Of a DNA stretch of 64,000 nt, positions 37,801 through 49,031 are shown piece by piece. Each line of letters starts with the position of its first letter. Position 1 is the first letter of the stretch. Source of the stretch: Neelides folsomi (Eukaryota > Arthropoda > Collembola > Neelipleona > Neelidae). The notes beneath the pieces were generated by a model. The model was not told the origin of the DNA, ran no database searches, and was given only the letters and a program-made list of their open reading frames with translations. The stretch is taken from positions 310,001-374,000 of the forward strand of contig JAQGBZ010000005.1 in NCBI GenBank assembly GCA_034687125.1. Reading direction: 5' to 3'. Made by a program: the position numbers and the translations under genes.

Positions 37801-40143
37801 GAATTATATGAGAACTTATGGGAAAGTAGGAATTTAAACGTTGAGAAAATTAATAGCTTGTTAACGAAGCTTAATTCAATCTAACTATCAACATAAATGT
37901 CTCGTTAGTTTTGGATTTAACTGTCTTGAACTTTCTTAAATAAGCGGTTATTAGGCATATCTTGTAAATATCAGTTTTTAAGCATTAAATGGGATGGTTA
38001 TAAGTATGTAAAAATTAGGTTTAATCATTGCAAATTGCGAATATAAAAGAAATTATTTGGTAAAATGGAACAATTTAGCATTTTTTAAATGTAACCTACT
38101 TTGTATAAACTTTTTGTCCAATTCATCTCATTCCGTTACTTCGGCTCTTAATAAAATGGTTAAAAAGAAGGGGATTGCATGTAAACAAAGACATGAACAT
38201 TGGATCTTTCTATCCTCAAAGAAGGCTGATAAAAACTAAATGAATAAAATGTAGAAAAGGATGGTGGTAGTGGAAAAAGAGTAAATAGATGTTTTGTATG
38301 ACCGAGAATTAATTATTAATGAGATCTTGTTTGTCGTAGGTTTATACGCCGACCAACTTTGAGCTTGTTCAAACCGTGAAGCGAATTGAGAAAATAAATC
38401 AAAAAATCCTCTTCAACATTTGGGACACATCTGGTAAGTTCAATTAATCCGCTTTATTGACTTGCAATCATTTTTTAATGAAGTTCCCATTGTACAACTT
38501 ACGTTACATTATAACTCCCACAAAATTAAACTCCCAACTCCCTCAAAATCAATAGAAAAATATTTCAAAATGGCCAAATAAGTTTATAGGTAAAATATGT
38601 ATTATTTTTATAAGAGTAAAATAAAATATCAGATCATACCAAATTATGTGTCTTATTGTGCTTATGGAGAAGCAAAAAAATTCAAAAATTTATTAAACTG
38701 CACACTTCCCTTATAACTAGGGAATCGATTTAAAAACAACAAAAATGATCTTTTTTGATTTTATTCGAATAGTTCAAAAATTTAATTGAATATTAGCGCG
38801 CTCATGTTAGCGCTGTTACGTAAAGTTAAACTTTCCCTTTCTGTCTTTGATCAGTCAAAGTATTAAATTTCACAATCATATTTCTGAAAATTTTCAATTA
38901 TGTGGAATTGTTTGATTGTATGGAAGATAATGAGGAATTATTTTAATACTAAAGACTAAAGATATACAATACATGTACCATATTATGGTAAATGCATCAT
39001 GAGAAAATGAAGAGTGGAAGTTTAAATGGTGAAGTTAACAATTCTGCGAATGTGATGAAAGAAGGATTATTTTCCATGGTCCATTAACTGGTAATCAATA
39101 GGGATATTCTGGTAATTTATTGCTGGTAGCCTCCCAAACCAGGAACAAGGGGAACGTGTCAGAAAAAGGAATGAAGCCTCGCGGAATAATAATATACCTT
39201 GTTCATGTTCAACTCCACCTAAAGGCATCTTCTCAATAGAGGCATTATTATCCAAAGAATCCTCAGTTTTTCTCCTTAAGGGTAATTGGAATTGATGTGT
39301 GCGTGGGTTGATTATTGGGTTGTGTGATGACAGGTTCGCCGGCTCACGATTCCGTTCGCCCACTCGCATATGCCGATGCAAATGTGTTTCTCATTTGCTT
39401 TGACATCTCGGACCCAAAGACCCTCGACCATGTCGTCACAAAGGTAATTGAATTGGAAATTGATTGTTAATTAATATTGATCCAGCTCTTTTTAAACTTA
39501 TAAATATTTAATGGTTTTAATCTCTTATTCTTTCTGGGTCATTTAACTTTGTGTTTTCTTTCATGGTTGAAACTCATTTAAACTTTGTGATTCTTTCTTT
39601 AAAGTGGTACAGGGAAATTGGAACCCACAGTGAAAGTCCAATTATAATCCTATGTGGGTGTCGGAGCGACCTTCGGTCGAATGTTGAATGTTTATCAACC
39701 CTTGCCAGTCTCAAACAAATTCCAGTCACTTCCGAACAGGTTCAAAACACCACCACTTGAATTTAACCCAAGGGCTGAAAAGTTTTAATTCTCTCTCTAT
39801 CTTTGATTTCAGGCTCTTCAAGTTTCAAGATTCATTGAAGCAGGTAAACATCCAAAGTTGTCTAATCTTTGTCTTTTATAGGAGTTGACAATTAATTGTT
39901 TTTTAATGTGTAGCTAATTATGTTGAGACAAGTGCCGTGATTCCGGGATCTCAGAGTATTCAAGACGCATTTGAAATTGCTGCATTGGCAGCTTTTGGGA
40001 AACTCAACGGCTTGAGTTATTTGGGCGGAAAGATTAGTCCTTTTCGGTCCAAGAACGGCGGAAAGTCGAATAAAACGCTTGCGAACGCTTCGCCCACAAA
40101 TTGGAAATCTCGAAAAGATCACTCAAAATGTCTCATTACTTGA
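31889..40143 (+). CDS. RND: Rnd-type atypical Rho GTPase
   Basis: This is a Rho-family switch of the Rnd class, normally GTP-locked, membrane-bound and acting against RhoA to loosen actin and adhesion. The seven exons are 31889-32132, 32209-32261, 38340-38433, 39334-39443, 39605-39739, 39813-39843 and 39914-40143. All phases match, giving 298 residues. It has an unusual N-terminal extension of about 68 residues rich in Ser/Gly/Pro. Then follow the P-loop GDLQIGKS, switch I VYTPTNFE, switch [21 protein letters not shown] and FDISDPKTL, the G4 variant CGCRSDLR, and a basic tail ending in the CAAX box CLIT. WDTSGSP in place of WDTAGQE is the Rnd hallmark, removing the catalytic Gln. The 6.1 kb second intron is by far the longest here. 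Antisense and intronic frames inside it look meaningless. Confidence 0.88.
33320..33367 (+). repeat. Four tandem copies of a 12-bp unit
   Basis: Units of GAATGAACTAAG type run back to back at 33320-33331, 33332-33343, 33344-33355 and 33356-33367, differing at one to four positions. This is a minisatellite inside the large RND intron. No coding role is evident. Confidence 0.85.
36468..36507. repeat. Perfect 12-bp hairpin in the RND intron
   Basis: GAGCGACAAAGC (36468-36479) and its exact reverse complement GCTTTGTCGCTC (36496-36507) enclose a 16-nt loop. Pairing does not extend beyond 12 bp, which is too short for a typical pre-miRNA. It could be a cruciform, an RNA structure or a dimer binding site. 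Confidence 0.7.
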
Positions 40144-41569
40144 AACATTTTGCAATTTTCACGTCTTATAATGTTTTTAATTACACAACAAACATATAAT
40201 TTGTGTACTTCTTCAAACTCTCCTATATTTAAATTTGATATAAATCGTTAAAGTTTAACTATGTAGTTAAAAGTACAAACACGATATTCCTACATTATAT
40301 CTGTAAAAGAAAAACTTTGAGAATCCTAAAATCGTATATTTATTGGCAAGTCATTGACTTGAGAAATGGTGAAGATGGAAAATGTCTAGTTTCAACACTC
40401 AATACCCATACCTGCATATTCAACTAAATATTTCTGATTTACAGACATCCTGCGTAGAAAATTTAATCATATACAATTTATTGATTGTAATTTAACAATT
40501 TATTGAGAGTTTTTATATGAAAACTCTAATTACAATAAACAAGGTTTAATTACACTGACATTAAACGTTATTATTTTTATGACTTTGTGTACATGTTCAT
40601 ATACAATCTTTTTTCAGAGTCAAATTACTGTATGGTTAAAGTTCTATCATTTTCATATATGGTATACCAAATACGAGAAAACCGAGTTTAAAATGGGCTT
40701 AAATAATAAAAAATGATGTTAAATAAAAACCCATGTTATGATATAAAAAATTAATAAACTATTAAATGAGAACGATGTGTTTAATAAGGATTAAAAAGTC
40801 ATTTAAAAATCTCAATGTTATGAACAATACAAAGTGTGATATTTTTGTCTTTAATTGCAAGTTCAACTCATTGTCAGAGTGTGGAAAAACGAATTGTCCC
40901 TTTTGTCTAAATAGGAAGTTGAACCAATTAATAAAAATTAAACTCATTTAAGAATGATTAATGGCAATTGGCAAAAGAGCGAATGTTGCGTAATAATGTC
41001 GAGTACCAATATTCGAGACTCAAATTAAATGTCCATTAAGCTTGTATCAATTGAATAAACAATAAACTCTTATTTGTATTTCTTCATTCACGATCCATAT
41101 AACTTTTATTTTGGCACTATGAGTGCATTTAAATAACCTTTAAATGAGCTTTAATGCTTTTTTTTACTGTTTTTGCTATATGATATCTCTACAATGTATT
41201 AATTATATGTTTAAGTAATTCCATGCTCTTAATTTTTGGCATTCAAACCATGAAGAGCAAATCTTTGAACTTTGAAGATGATCTTATAAACAATGTTATA
41301 ATACAAAATGTACTTGGCTAACTGTTAAAAAGAAAAATGTCTCATGTATCACATTACCATATAGGATATGGTTAATTTAAATTTGTAGAGAGATCTTTGA
41401 GATCATTTATAAGCGCATAGTTGATTATAAGCATTTTTAAGACTTGGACTCGGACCGAAGCCAACATTTAAAATTAGACGAAAAACACCGCATGGCAACA
41501 AAACTTGTTTCCATTTCCTTCTTTTGGGGAAGAAAGTTTTTTAATTTTAAATTTTAACCAAAATTCGTA
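40144..41569. other. Spacer between RND and the aquaporin gene
   Basis: This AT-rich DNA holds the RND 3' UTR and the aquaporin promoter. Overlapping 61-codon frames at 40762-40951 on both strands are chance. It marks the edge between the sparse left half and the dense right half. Confidence 0.6.
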
Positions 41570-42895
41570 ATGGGTGTTGAAAGAGACAATGGGATTTACA
41601 CCGCGGGGGTGTCGGTGGCCTTCATCGTCTCCTCCAGTCTGATCATTGAGCTGTTGAGGAAAGGAAGCCACCAAGTTTTCAGAGACAAGGAAATCCTCAA
41701 AGTTGTGCTTGAAGCCCTCGCCGCTGCCGAACTCTGTGCCAACTGCTTTGAACTCAACGTTGGTAATCACAATGTTCATTTAAGGTCCCTTTGTAATTGG
41801 TGAAATTAATTGATTCCGATGGAGAAAAGTGTTTAGGAATCATGGGATTGGGGCCAGCATGTTTGGACTCTTTTGCTGCACACTTTGGTGGAACTATCAT
41901 TGGGATGGAGCCACGTCGGGACCAGATGCCACCATTGTCAACTGGTTGGATGGAAAAGAAGGCTTTTTAAGTGAATTTAAATTTAATTTAATTGCTATTA
42001 GATTGACTTTTAACTATTTTTTTGTAAAATAGAAATTATTGTAATAACGTTGGCCCAATTTGCTGGAGGATATTTTGTTTGGTTCTGTGTAATGAAACCG
42101 TTCTGGTGGTTCGAGCTCCTTAATGTCCATAAATTAAAATTGACCCCGTGCTATTTTGATGTTCATGTAATTGAATGCATTTTAAATTATTATACGTTTA
42201 AAAATGTAGTGGGAATATAAAATTAAACGGTTAATTAAAATTAAAACTTTTAGACTCATTATCTCATCGCTGCGGCTATTGAAGGAGCTGGGGTCTTTGC
42301 TTGTGATGTGGGAATCAAAATACTCAATGGGAGACAAATCCCTTGTACCAAATTAATCGACACTAGCATGTAAGATTAAAAACAAATATACCAAATTAAT
42401 TGTTTAATTAAAATTAATTGTTTTAAATATTTTCCTTTTAGCAATGTCCTTGCAGTATACTTGGGTAAATGACAATTTATAAAACTCTTTTTTTAAAATG
42501 TTTGACATTTAATAATTTTACTGTTACTTTCCAGCTTTTGAATATAGCGGAGGATATTATAACCCGGTAAATATTAATCTTTTATTGTATAAATTTAATT
42601 TTTTGTGTTAAATGTTAAAATTGGGAATAACACATTTTAATTTTTCAAGGTTCAAGGAACAGTTTTTACATTTGGATGTAAAAATTCCTCGATTTACGAG
42701 ACAAGTAAAGCTTTTAAATAATGAAATGTTTAATTATGAATTTTGAAAAAACTAATGATTTTGATATTTTTAGTTGTTGTCTATTGGATTGGAGCAATTG
42801 CTGGAAGCATTTTGGCTAATTTGATGTTCAAAGTGAACTCCATCCATTCCATCCTCATCGGCACCCCTCGCCACTCTCACGCCCATTTTGAATAA
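41570..42895 (+). CDS. AQP11/12-like unorthodox aquaporin
   Basis: This is a six-helix channel of the superaquaporin (AQP11/12) branch, which usually sits in intracellular membranes such as the ER. The eight exons are 41570-41762, 41830-41970, 42033-42166, 42254-42369, 42442-42464, 42535-42566, 42650-42704 and 42774-42895. Phases agree and the length is 271 residues, the same as human AQP11. Hydrophobic helices alternate along the whole chain. The second NPA box is recognisable as GGYYNPVQGTVF. The first, expected after helix 2, reads ATSGPDATIVNW, so NPA/NPC is replaced by GPD. The conserved helix pattern and the FELNV segment resemble AQP11. The exon 2 acceptor (41829) was chosen because it alone keeps frame. 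The gene is convergent with TAF13 (244 bp between stops). Confidence 0.85.
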
Positions 42896-43139
42896 TTTAT
42901 ACCCCAAATTAAGTAAATTTATAAATCTAAATTATTGTAAATGCCAAATCTACAGAAGTTTTTCAAAATTGACTGTGATAAAAATTAAGAGTAGTTTTGT
43001 AATAAATAAATCAAGAGCAAATCTCATGTCTCAATCAATTACTTTTAAAAATGTTTATTAAATGTTTATAAGCACAAAGAATTAATTAAATTCATTTAGG
43101 TGTATAACCTCTGAAAAACGGCAATCTCGGTACACAAAA

Positions 43140-43787
43140 TTAAACTCCCGCATATTTGACCTCGTCAAAGGCCTTTCTTGCTTTTTTCAGCTCTTCGTTC
43201 ATGTTGAGGAGATCTTTGACACGAGCGTATTTTCTTGGATCTCTTCGGACAATCTGCATGATGTCTTCAACTTGAACCCGTCCAGCACGTCCACATTCTA
43301 ATGCCTTTTGAGTCTATTGGAAAATAATAGTTTTAAAAAATTGTTCAATTTGTAATAAATCCAATCTTACCACTTCAATGATGAATTGAATGACGAGATC
43401 TTCAATAAAGTCTACACTCTCTGTATAAGGATTTTGATCGTCTCCAAAGCCGTACATCATGCAGCGAAGCTCCTTTGAAAACAACCTGAAACATTCCATT
43501 TTGATTAATTTGCTTAATTTATATAAAAATCCACCTTTTCCGATTTTCTCCAGTCTCGAGCTTCAAAGTTTCAACGTGCTCTTCGTCTTCCATGTTCTAA
43601 AAAAGACTAAATTAAATTCTGTCCCAATTCTCAGGTCAATCAAAAGCGCACACAATTACACAACTAATTAATTACGTCATTGTTTGTTGTGAACCTCGAG
43701 GAATGCATGCAGTGGAATGGATCATGCAAGTTCCAAATATCATTTTTTTACCTGATTGTCAGAAGACTCTTCTTGATTACTAGCCAT
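43140..43787 (-). CDS. TAF13: TFIID subunit TAF13
   Basis: This is the histone-fold subunit of general transcription factor TFIID that pairs with TAF11. The four exons are 43752-43787, 43535-43596, 43371-43485 and 43140-43313. All junctions are in phase and the product has 128 residues (the human protein has 124). After an acidic N-terminus the hallmark LFSKELRCMMYGFGDD, PYTESVDFIEDLVIQFI and VQVEDIMQIVRRDPRKYARV spell out the histone fold. The C-terminus is a short Lys/Glu helix. The gene is head-to-head with SRPRB, whose start is 368 bp away, so the two probably share a promoter region. An ACGTCA core lies in intron 1 (43675-43680). Confidence 0.95.
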
Positions 43788-44155
43788 ATTGGGCACTTGT
43801 TTTTATAAAATGTCTAAAGAAAACTAAATTTTTCAAAAAAATGAATCAAAAAATGAATCCAAAAAATTCCAAAGTTTGTTTATAAAAATCGCGAGAGAGG
43901 AACCTGTAAAAAGGGCACAAGAAAGACAAATAAAGCAATTGATCAAAATTAATTAAAAGATCTTACATTTAAAAGTTGAACCCCCAAATTAAGTTTTTTG
44001 TAAAATTATTGTGATTTGAATCCTAGCGAAAGTTTGAGCGCGTTTTAGTTTTTACCAAATCCCTTTGAATGTTTTTGTCCATGCGGCTTTGTCAAACTAT
44101 TTTCCAAAGCAGCTGTGAAAACCAAAGAACCCTTGAAGGTTTTGATCTCTGAGGG

Positions 44156-45034
44156 ATGGAGGAGCGGAAGGAGGAACAACAAGACGATGGCCGGCTGCTG
44201 GTCATCGGGGTCGTTGTGGCTCTCTTGGTTGTCCTCATTGCATGTAAGTTAACCCATTTGATTAAATTCAGTTCAGGAGTTTATTCATTTGGAATTGTCA
44301 GTTTTGTACCGACGGGGTCGTGGGGGTCGTGGTCGTGGAGTCGCCTTTGTCGGAGGGACCGGAGCGGGCAAGACGTGTCTTTGGGCCAAAGTTGTCTTTG
44401 GGTCCTCCCCATCCACCTTAACTTCCCTTTCCCCCAACGAAGGGGATTTGGAAAGGGAAGGGAAAAAGTCTCTAAAGGTGTTTGACCTCCCGGGTCATCC
44501 GCGAGTGTTCCAGCAGAGCTGGGCCGGAAGGGCCGGGGTCGGAGGGGCCGTGATGGTCGTGGACGCTGCCGGGGGAGGGAAAGCCGTAAGGGAAGCTGCC
44601 GAAGTTTTGTTCCATGTGTTGACAACTCCCAATGGGCCATCGAAACTGTTGGTGGTGGCCAACAAGCAGGATCTCCCCACGGCTAAATCTGCTCAAATAA
44701 TCAAAACCCTTCTGGAAAGAGAAATGTAATCAATTAAACCCCCTTGGTTTTAATTAATTAAATTTATTTAAAAAAGGACGACTTTGAGGATGACAAGGGC
44801 CGCAGGGCTTTTGACGACTGCAGGGTCTGGACCCAAAGAAGTGGCCCTGGGTCGACCCGACAAAGACTTTGAATTCAAACATCTCCAAAAGACTCAGGTT
44901 ATTAAAATCTCAAAAATTAAAAAAGTTCTTTATTTATTTATTAAATTCAAAAGGTTGATTTTGGCGAGAGTGTTGGGGTCGGAGTTGATCTGGACGTGTC
45001 TGCGGTGTCTTCGTGGCTCCAGTCCTTCACCTGA
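44156..45034 (+). CDS. SRPRB: Signal recognition particle receptor subunit beta
   Basis: This is the membrane-anchored GTPase that tethers SRP receptor alpha to the ER and passes ribosomes to the Sec61 channel. The four exons are 44156-44243, 44302-44725, 44777-44897 and 44954-45034. Phases agree, giving 237 residues. A single N-terminal helix (about residues 13-31) is followed by a Gly/Arg-rich linker, the P-loop GGTGAGKT (47-54), the DLPGH switch II motif and the G4 motif ANKQDL. The tail FEFKHL and the terminal helix match the family. The protein is a little shorter than human SRPRB (271). Its translocation partner SEC61 alpha is about 10 kb to the right. Only 160 bp separate the stop from the kinesin start codon. 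Confidence 0.94.
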
Positions 45035-45194
45035 ATTGAATTAAAAAATAAAAAATCCATCCAGTTTAAAATAAAACATAAAACCCTGATCAAAACTTTA
45101 TTAATTCGAATGGAAAGGAAAGTGAAAAGGAAAGTATAGTTGATGGGTGTAGATGTCGCTGGGTGAGTTTGATGATTTGAGTTTTCTGTGAGCA

Positions 45195-48100
45195 ATGTCG
45201 GGGATCGCGTCGACAATGTCTTTGTCGACGTCCGTGGCCGAGATCCCCGCAGAGCCGGCGGCCGAAGACGCCATCAAGGTCGTTTGTCGCTTCCGGCCTC
45301 TCAACGACGCTGAAGAACGGGCAGGATCCAAATTCGTGGCAAAGTTCACGGACGAAAACTGCGTGGCCATCGGGGTAAAATTTAAAAACCCAAATTTGGA
45401 AATTCCAAATTGATGTTTATTAATTTGATTAGGGCAAGGTGTACGTGTTTGACAAGGTGTTCAAACCCAATGCCAGCCAGGAAAAGGTCTACGAGGACGC
45501 TGCAAAGTCAATCGTCAAAGGTGAGAGACCTAAAGGTGTGGCAATTCCCAATTAATTGGAATTATTGGTACAGATGTTTTGTGCGGGTACAACGGGACGA
45601 TCTTTGCCTATGGCCAGACGTCTTCGGGCAAGACCCACACCATGGAGGGTGTTTTGGGGGACGGGCACAAGCAGGGGATCATCCCCCGGATCGTCAACGA
45701 CATCTTCAACCACATCTACTCCATGGACGAAAACCTTGAGTTTCATCTCAAATGCTCCTACTTTGAGATTTACCTCGACAAGGTCAATTAAATTTAAAAT
45801 TCAATTTGAATTTAATTTGAATTGATTTTGTTTAGATCCGGGACCTTCTGGATGTGACGAAGGTTAATCTGAGCGTGCATGAGGACAAGAACCGAGTGCC
45901 TTATGTCAAAGGAGCCACGGAGAGATTTGTTTCATCCCCAGAGGAAGTCTTTGAAGTGATTGAGGAAGGAAAACAAAACAGACACATTGCAGTCACCAGT
46001 GAGTCCCCCAAATAAATTTTAAATTTTATTTCCATTTGGGTTATTAAATTGTAATTTAATTTTCAAGACATGAACGAACACAGCAGTCGGAGCCATTCGG
46101 TATTTTTGATCAACGTGAAGCAGGAACACATTGAGAACCAAAAGAAGCTGAGTGGGAAACTTTATTTGGTTGATTTGGCCGGGAGCGAAAAGGTTTCAAA
46201 GACGGGGGCCGAGGGACAAGTCTTAGATGAAGCCAAAAACATCAACAAGAGTCTTTCGGCTCTTGGAAACGTCATTTCCGCCCTTGCCGAAGGAGTCGTA
46301 AGTTCAATTTTAAAATTTAAATTAGTTTGATTGATTAAAGTTGTAATTTGTGATTGAGAATAGAAGACGCACATTCCTTATCGTGACTCCAAGCTGACTC
46401 GGATTCTCCAAGAGTCCCTCGGGGGGAATGCGAGGACCACCATCATCATTTGTTGTTCTCCAGCCTCTTTCAACGAGTCAGAGACGAAATCAACTCTGGA
46501 CTTTGGCCGGAGGGCCAAGACGATTAAAAACGTGGTTTCTGTCAATGAGGAATTGACTGCCGAAGAGTGGAAACGTCGCTACGAGAGGGAAAAGGAAAAG
46601 TGCGCTCGTCTTAGGGGAAACCTCGAAAGGGCCGAAGAGGAACTTCAGAGGTGGCGACAAGGCCTTTCGGTTTCCAAAGAAGACCAAGTGGAACTCAACG
46701 ACCCTTCGATCCTCCCACCAACTGCCGTTGCTGGTCCTCCTCCCTCCAAAGACTCAAAGTGGGAGCTGGAAAGGGAACGTCTCTACGTCCAGCTTGATGA
46801 AAAGGACGAGGAAATCCACGAGCAGTGTCGTTTGAGCGAGAAATTAAAGGAACAACTCCAAGAACAAGAAGAGTTGATTTCCTCTTCAAGGAAAGACTAT
46901 GAGAAGCTGCAACAGGAAACGACGAGGATCGCCCACGAGAACGAGGCCGCTAAAGACGAAGTGAAAGAGGTTTTACAGGCATTGGAGGAACTTGCTCTGA
47001 ACTACGACCAAAAGGCAGGGGAAGCGGAGATGAAGGCCCGGGAGTTGGACCAAATCTCTGAAGAGTTGAACCAAAAGCAAGTCCAACTCAATTCCACCCT
47101 GGCCGAGTTAAGCAATTCCAAAGAACTGGGCCAATTAAATAAAAAGAGAGGCCAAGAGGTCCTTGGGGCTCTCTTATTAGATTTGAACGAGTTGGCAGGG
47201 GCCTTGGGGGCTCCGGTGTTACAAGAATTGAAATTGGGTGACAAGGCCGAGGAGGAAGCGACTGCGGCCCGTTTGTTGTTGGCCAAAACCAAGTCTGAAG
47301 TTAAAAACTTGGTTTCTCGGGCCGCGGCCCTCGACGTCTCCCACTCGGACACTTTGAAAAAGGTAACCTGTCGTTCTCTCTTCACAATACTCCAGGCAGT
47401 CTTTTGAAACCCGTTTTTGTATTAATCCTTATGAATCTCAATCAAATACGAATTAAAATCTATAGACAATCCACCACAATCAATGTTTGTAGTTTTATCA
47501 AACTCTCAATAGCCACAGACCAAAGTATTTTGTATCAGCTTTCCTATTAGCCATTTTTTATTATTAGTATTAATAGATCGAGTGAGTTTTGTTTAAATCT
47601 GCCAAAGGATCTTAATTCTTTACCCTATTTTGACCGTGTTTTTAATTTTGTAAAGGTAAAAGTATTTTAGATTTTGTGATATTTAGATTTGTTACCAAGA
47701 AGAATTTAAAATAAATTTAAAAATTTTATTTTGTTTTTTATTTTCATAAAGTTGGAGGAGGCGGAGCGCGGCGTGGCGGAAGCGCGTTTGAATTTGGCGC
47801 AGGCGGAAGCGCGGGTTGGCGCCGCCGCGGAAGCGTCTAAGGAAAACGAAGCGCGCCGTCGGGGATTGGAAGCGCAGGTTGACGCGCTGAGCGGCGAAGT
47901 CGCGGCGCTGCGCGCGGAGAACGCCGGGCCTTCCGACGCCGCGCTTGAGGCCCACGTGGCCAAACAACAACAACAACACGTGGCACAATTGGCCGCGCTA
48001 AGACAAGATTTGGAATCAAAAATCAAACAAGTGGAAAACCTGAGAGAGTCAGTTTAACCCTATTTAAACCTTTTTTCTAATAATTAATCCAATTTAACTT

Positions 48101-49031
48101 TAAAACAAAGGCTTTGAATTCAAAAAACATTCAAGTTTTTAACATGGATTTTAAATGTTTTCAGTCAAAATCAAAAGCTGTCGATTGCCCAACAGCAACT
48201 CACTTTGGAATACGAAAAGATCAAAGCGGAAGACGCGGAAAGATCCCTCAAAACCCAACAGTTGATGTAAACAATTCTAACCATTGGGGGATTTATTCAA
48301 ATTTGAGGTTTGGTTTTAACAGGCTTGCCCAGGAAAAGAGAGAACAAGCACGGAAGGACTTGAGCGGACTGCAGGAAACCGTTTCAAAAGAACTCCAAAC
48401 ACTTTTGAACCTCAGGAAAATGTTTGTCAACGATTTGCAAAACAGGATGAGGAAAAGTGTGGGAGGGGGAGAAAACCCATTGGGGGAAGGAAACGAAGAG
48501 ATTGGCGGTTCTTTGGCCCAAAAGCAAAAGATTTCTTTCCTAGAGACAAATCTCGAACAGCTCACAAAGGTGTTAATTAATAATTACCCGAACTGGATTT
48601 AATTAGAGTTAATTAAAGGTGCACAAGCAACTTGTTCGGGACAATGCGGATTTGAGATGCGAACTGCCCAAGCTGGAGAAACGTCTTCGGGCCACCATGG
48701 AAAGGGTCAAGGCCTTGGAAGCGGCCTTAAGAGAAGCCAAGGAAGGGGCCATGCGGGACAGGAAAAGATACCAATACGAAGTGGACAGGATTAAAGAAGC
48801 CGTGAGGCAGAAAAACCTTGCCCGGAGATCCCATCAAGCACAAATTGGTAACAAATCTTAAACTTATTTCTGGTTTTAATTGAATTTAATTCAAACAGTG
48901 AAGCCGATCCGAGCCGGCCAACCGGCCCCAATCAGGGGAGGAAATCCAACCATAGGAAAAAATGGTAAATTTTATTCATTTGGGATTTTATTTGATTCAA
49001 AGTTATAAATCTTTCAGATGGCGACCATTGA
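45195..49031 (+). CDS. Khc: Kinesin-1 heavy chain
   Basis: This is the plus-end microtubule motor for organelles and vesicles. The twelve exons are 45195-45374, 45433-45520, 45574-45782, 45836-45998, 46068-46297, 46364-47362, 47752-48047, 48165-48266, 48323-48569, 48619-48847, 48899-48964 and 49018-49031. Phases match throughout and the product is 940 residues. Motor motifs are the P-loop GQTSSGKT (103-110), NEHSSRSH, the [15 protein letters not shown] switch II and [19 protein letters not shown] long coiled-coil stalk follows, then a basic tail with [16 protein letters not shown] and [13 protein letters not shown]. The autoinhibitory tail motif normally QIAKPIR reads QIVKPIR at about 913-919, split by an intron. 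Exon 7 is extraordinarily CpG-rich compared with the rest. Two donors (GTCAAT, GTCAGT) are non-consensus. The start at 45195 is the first ATG; a second lies seven codons on. Confidence 0.97.

Larger units (their letters stand above)
32262..38339 (+). other. 6.1 kb second intron of RND
   Basis: The intron is bounded by a GTAAGC donor and a CGTAG acceptor. It is AT-rich and gene-free as far as I can see. It contains a four-copy 12-bp tandem repeat at 33320-33367 and a perfect 12-bp hairpin at 36468-36507. Its size in a genome that otherwise uses introns below 110 bp suggests embedded regulatory sequence. Confidence 0.6.

Noticed and set aside
44281-44640. 119-codon minus-strand Arg/Pro-rich frame
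   Set aside because: It is antisense to the SRPRB GTPase domain and is produced by GC-rich codons of the real gene.
47002-47385. 127-codon minus-strand frame
   Set aside because: It is antisense to the kinesin coiled coil and arises from its codon periodicity.
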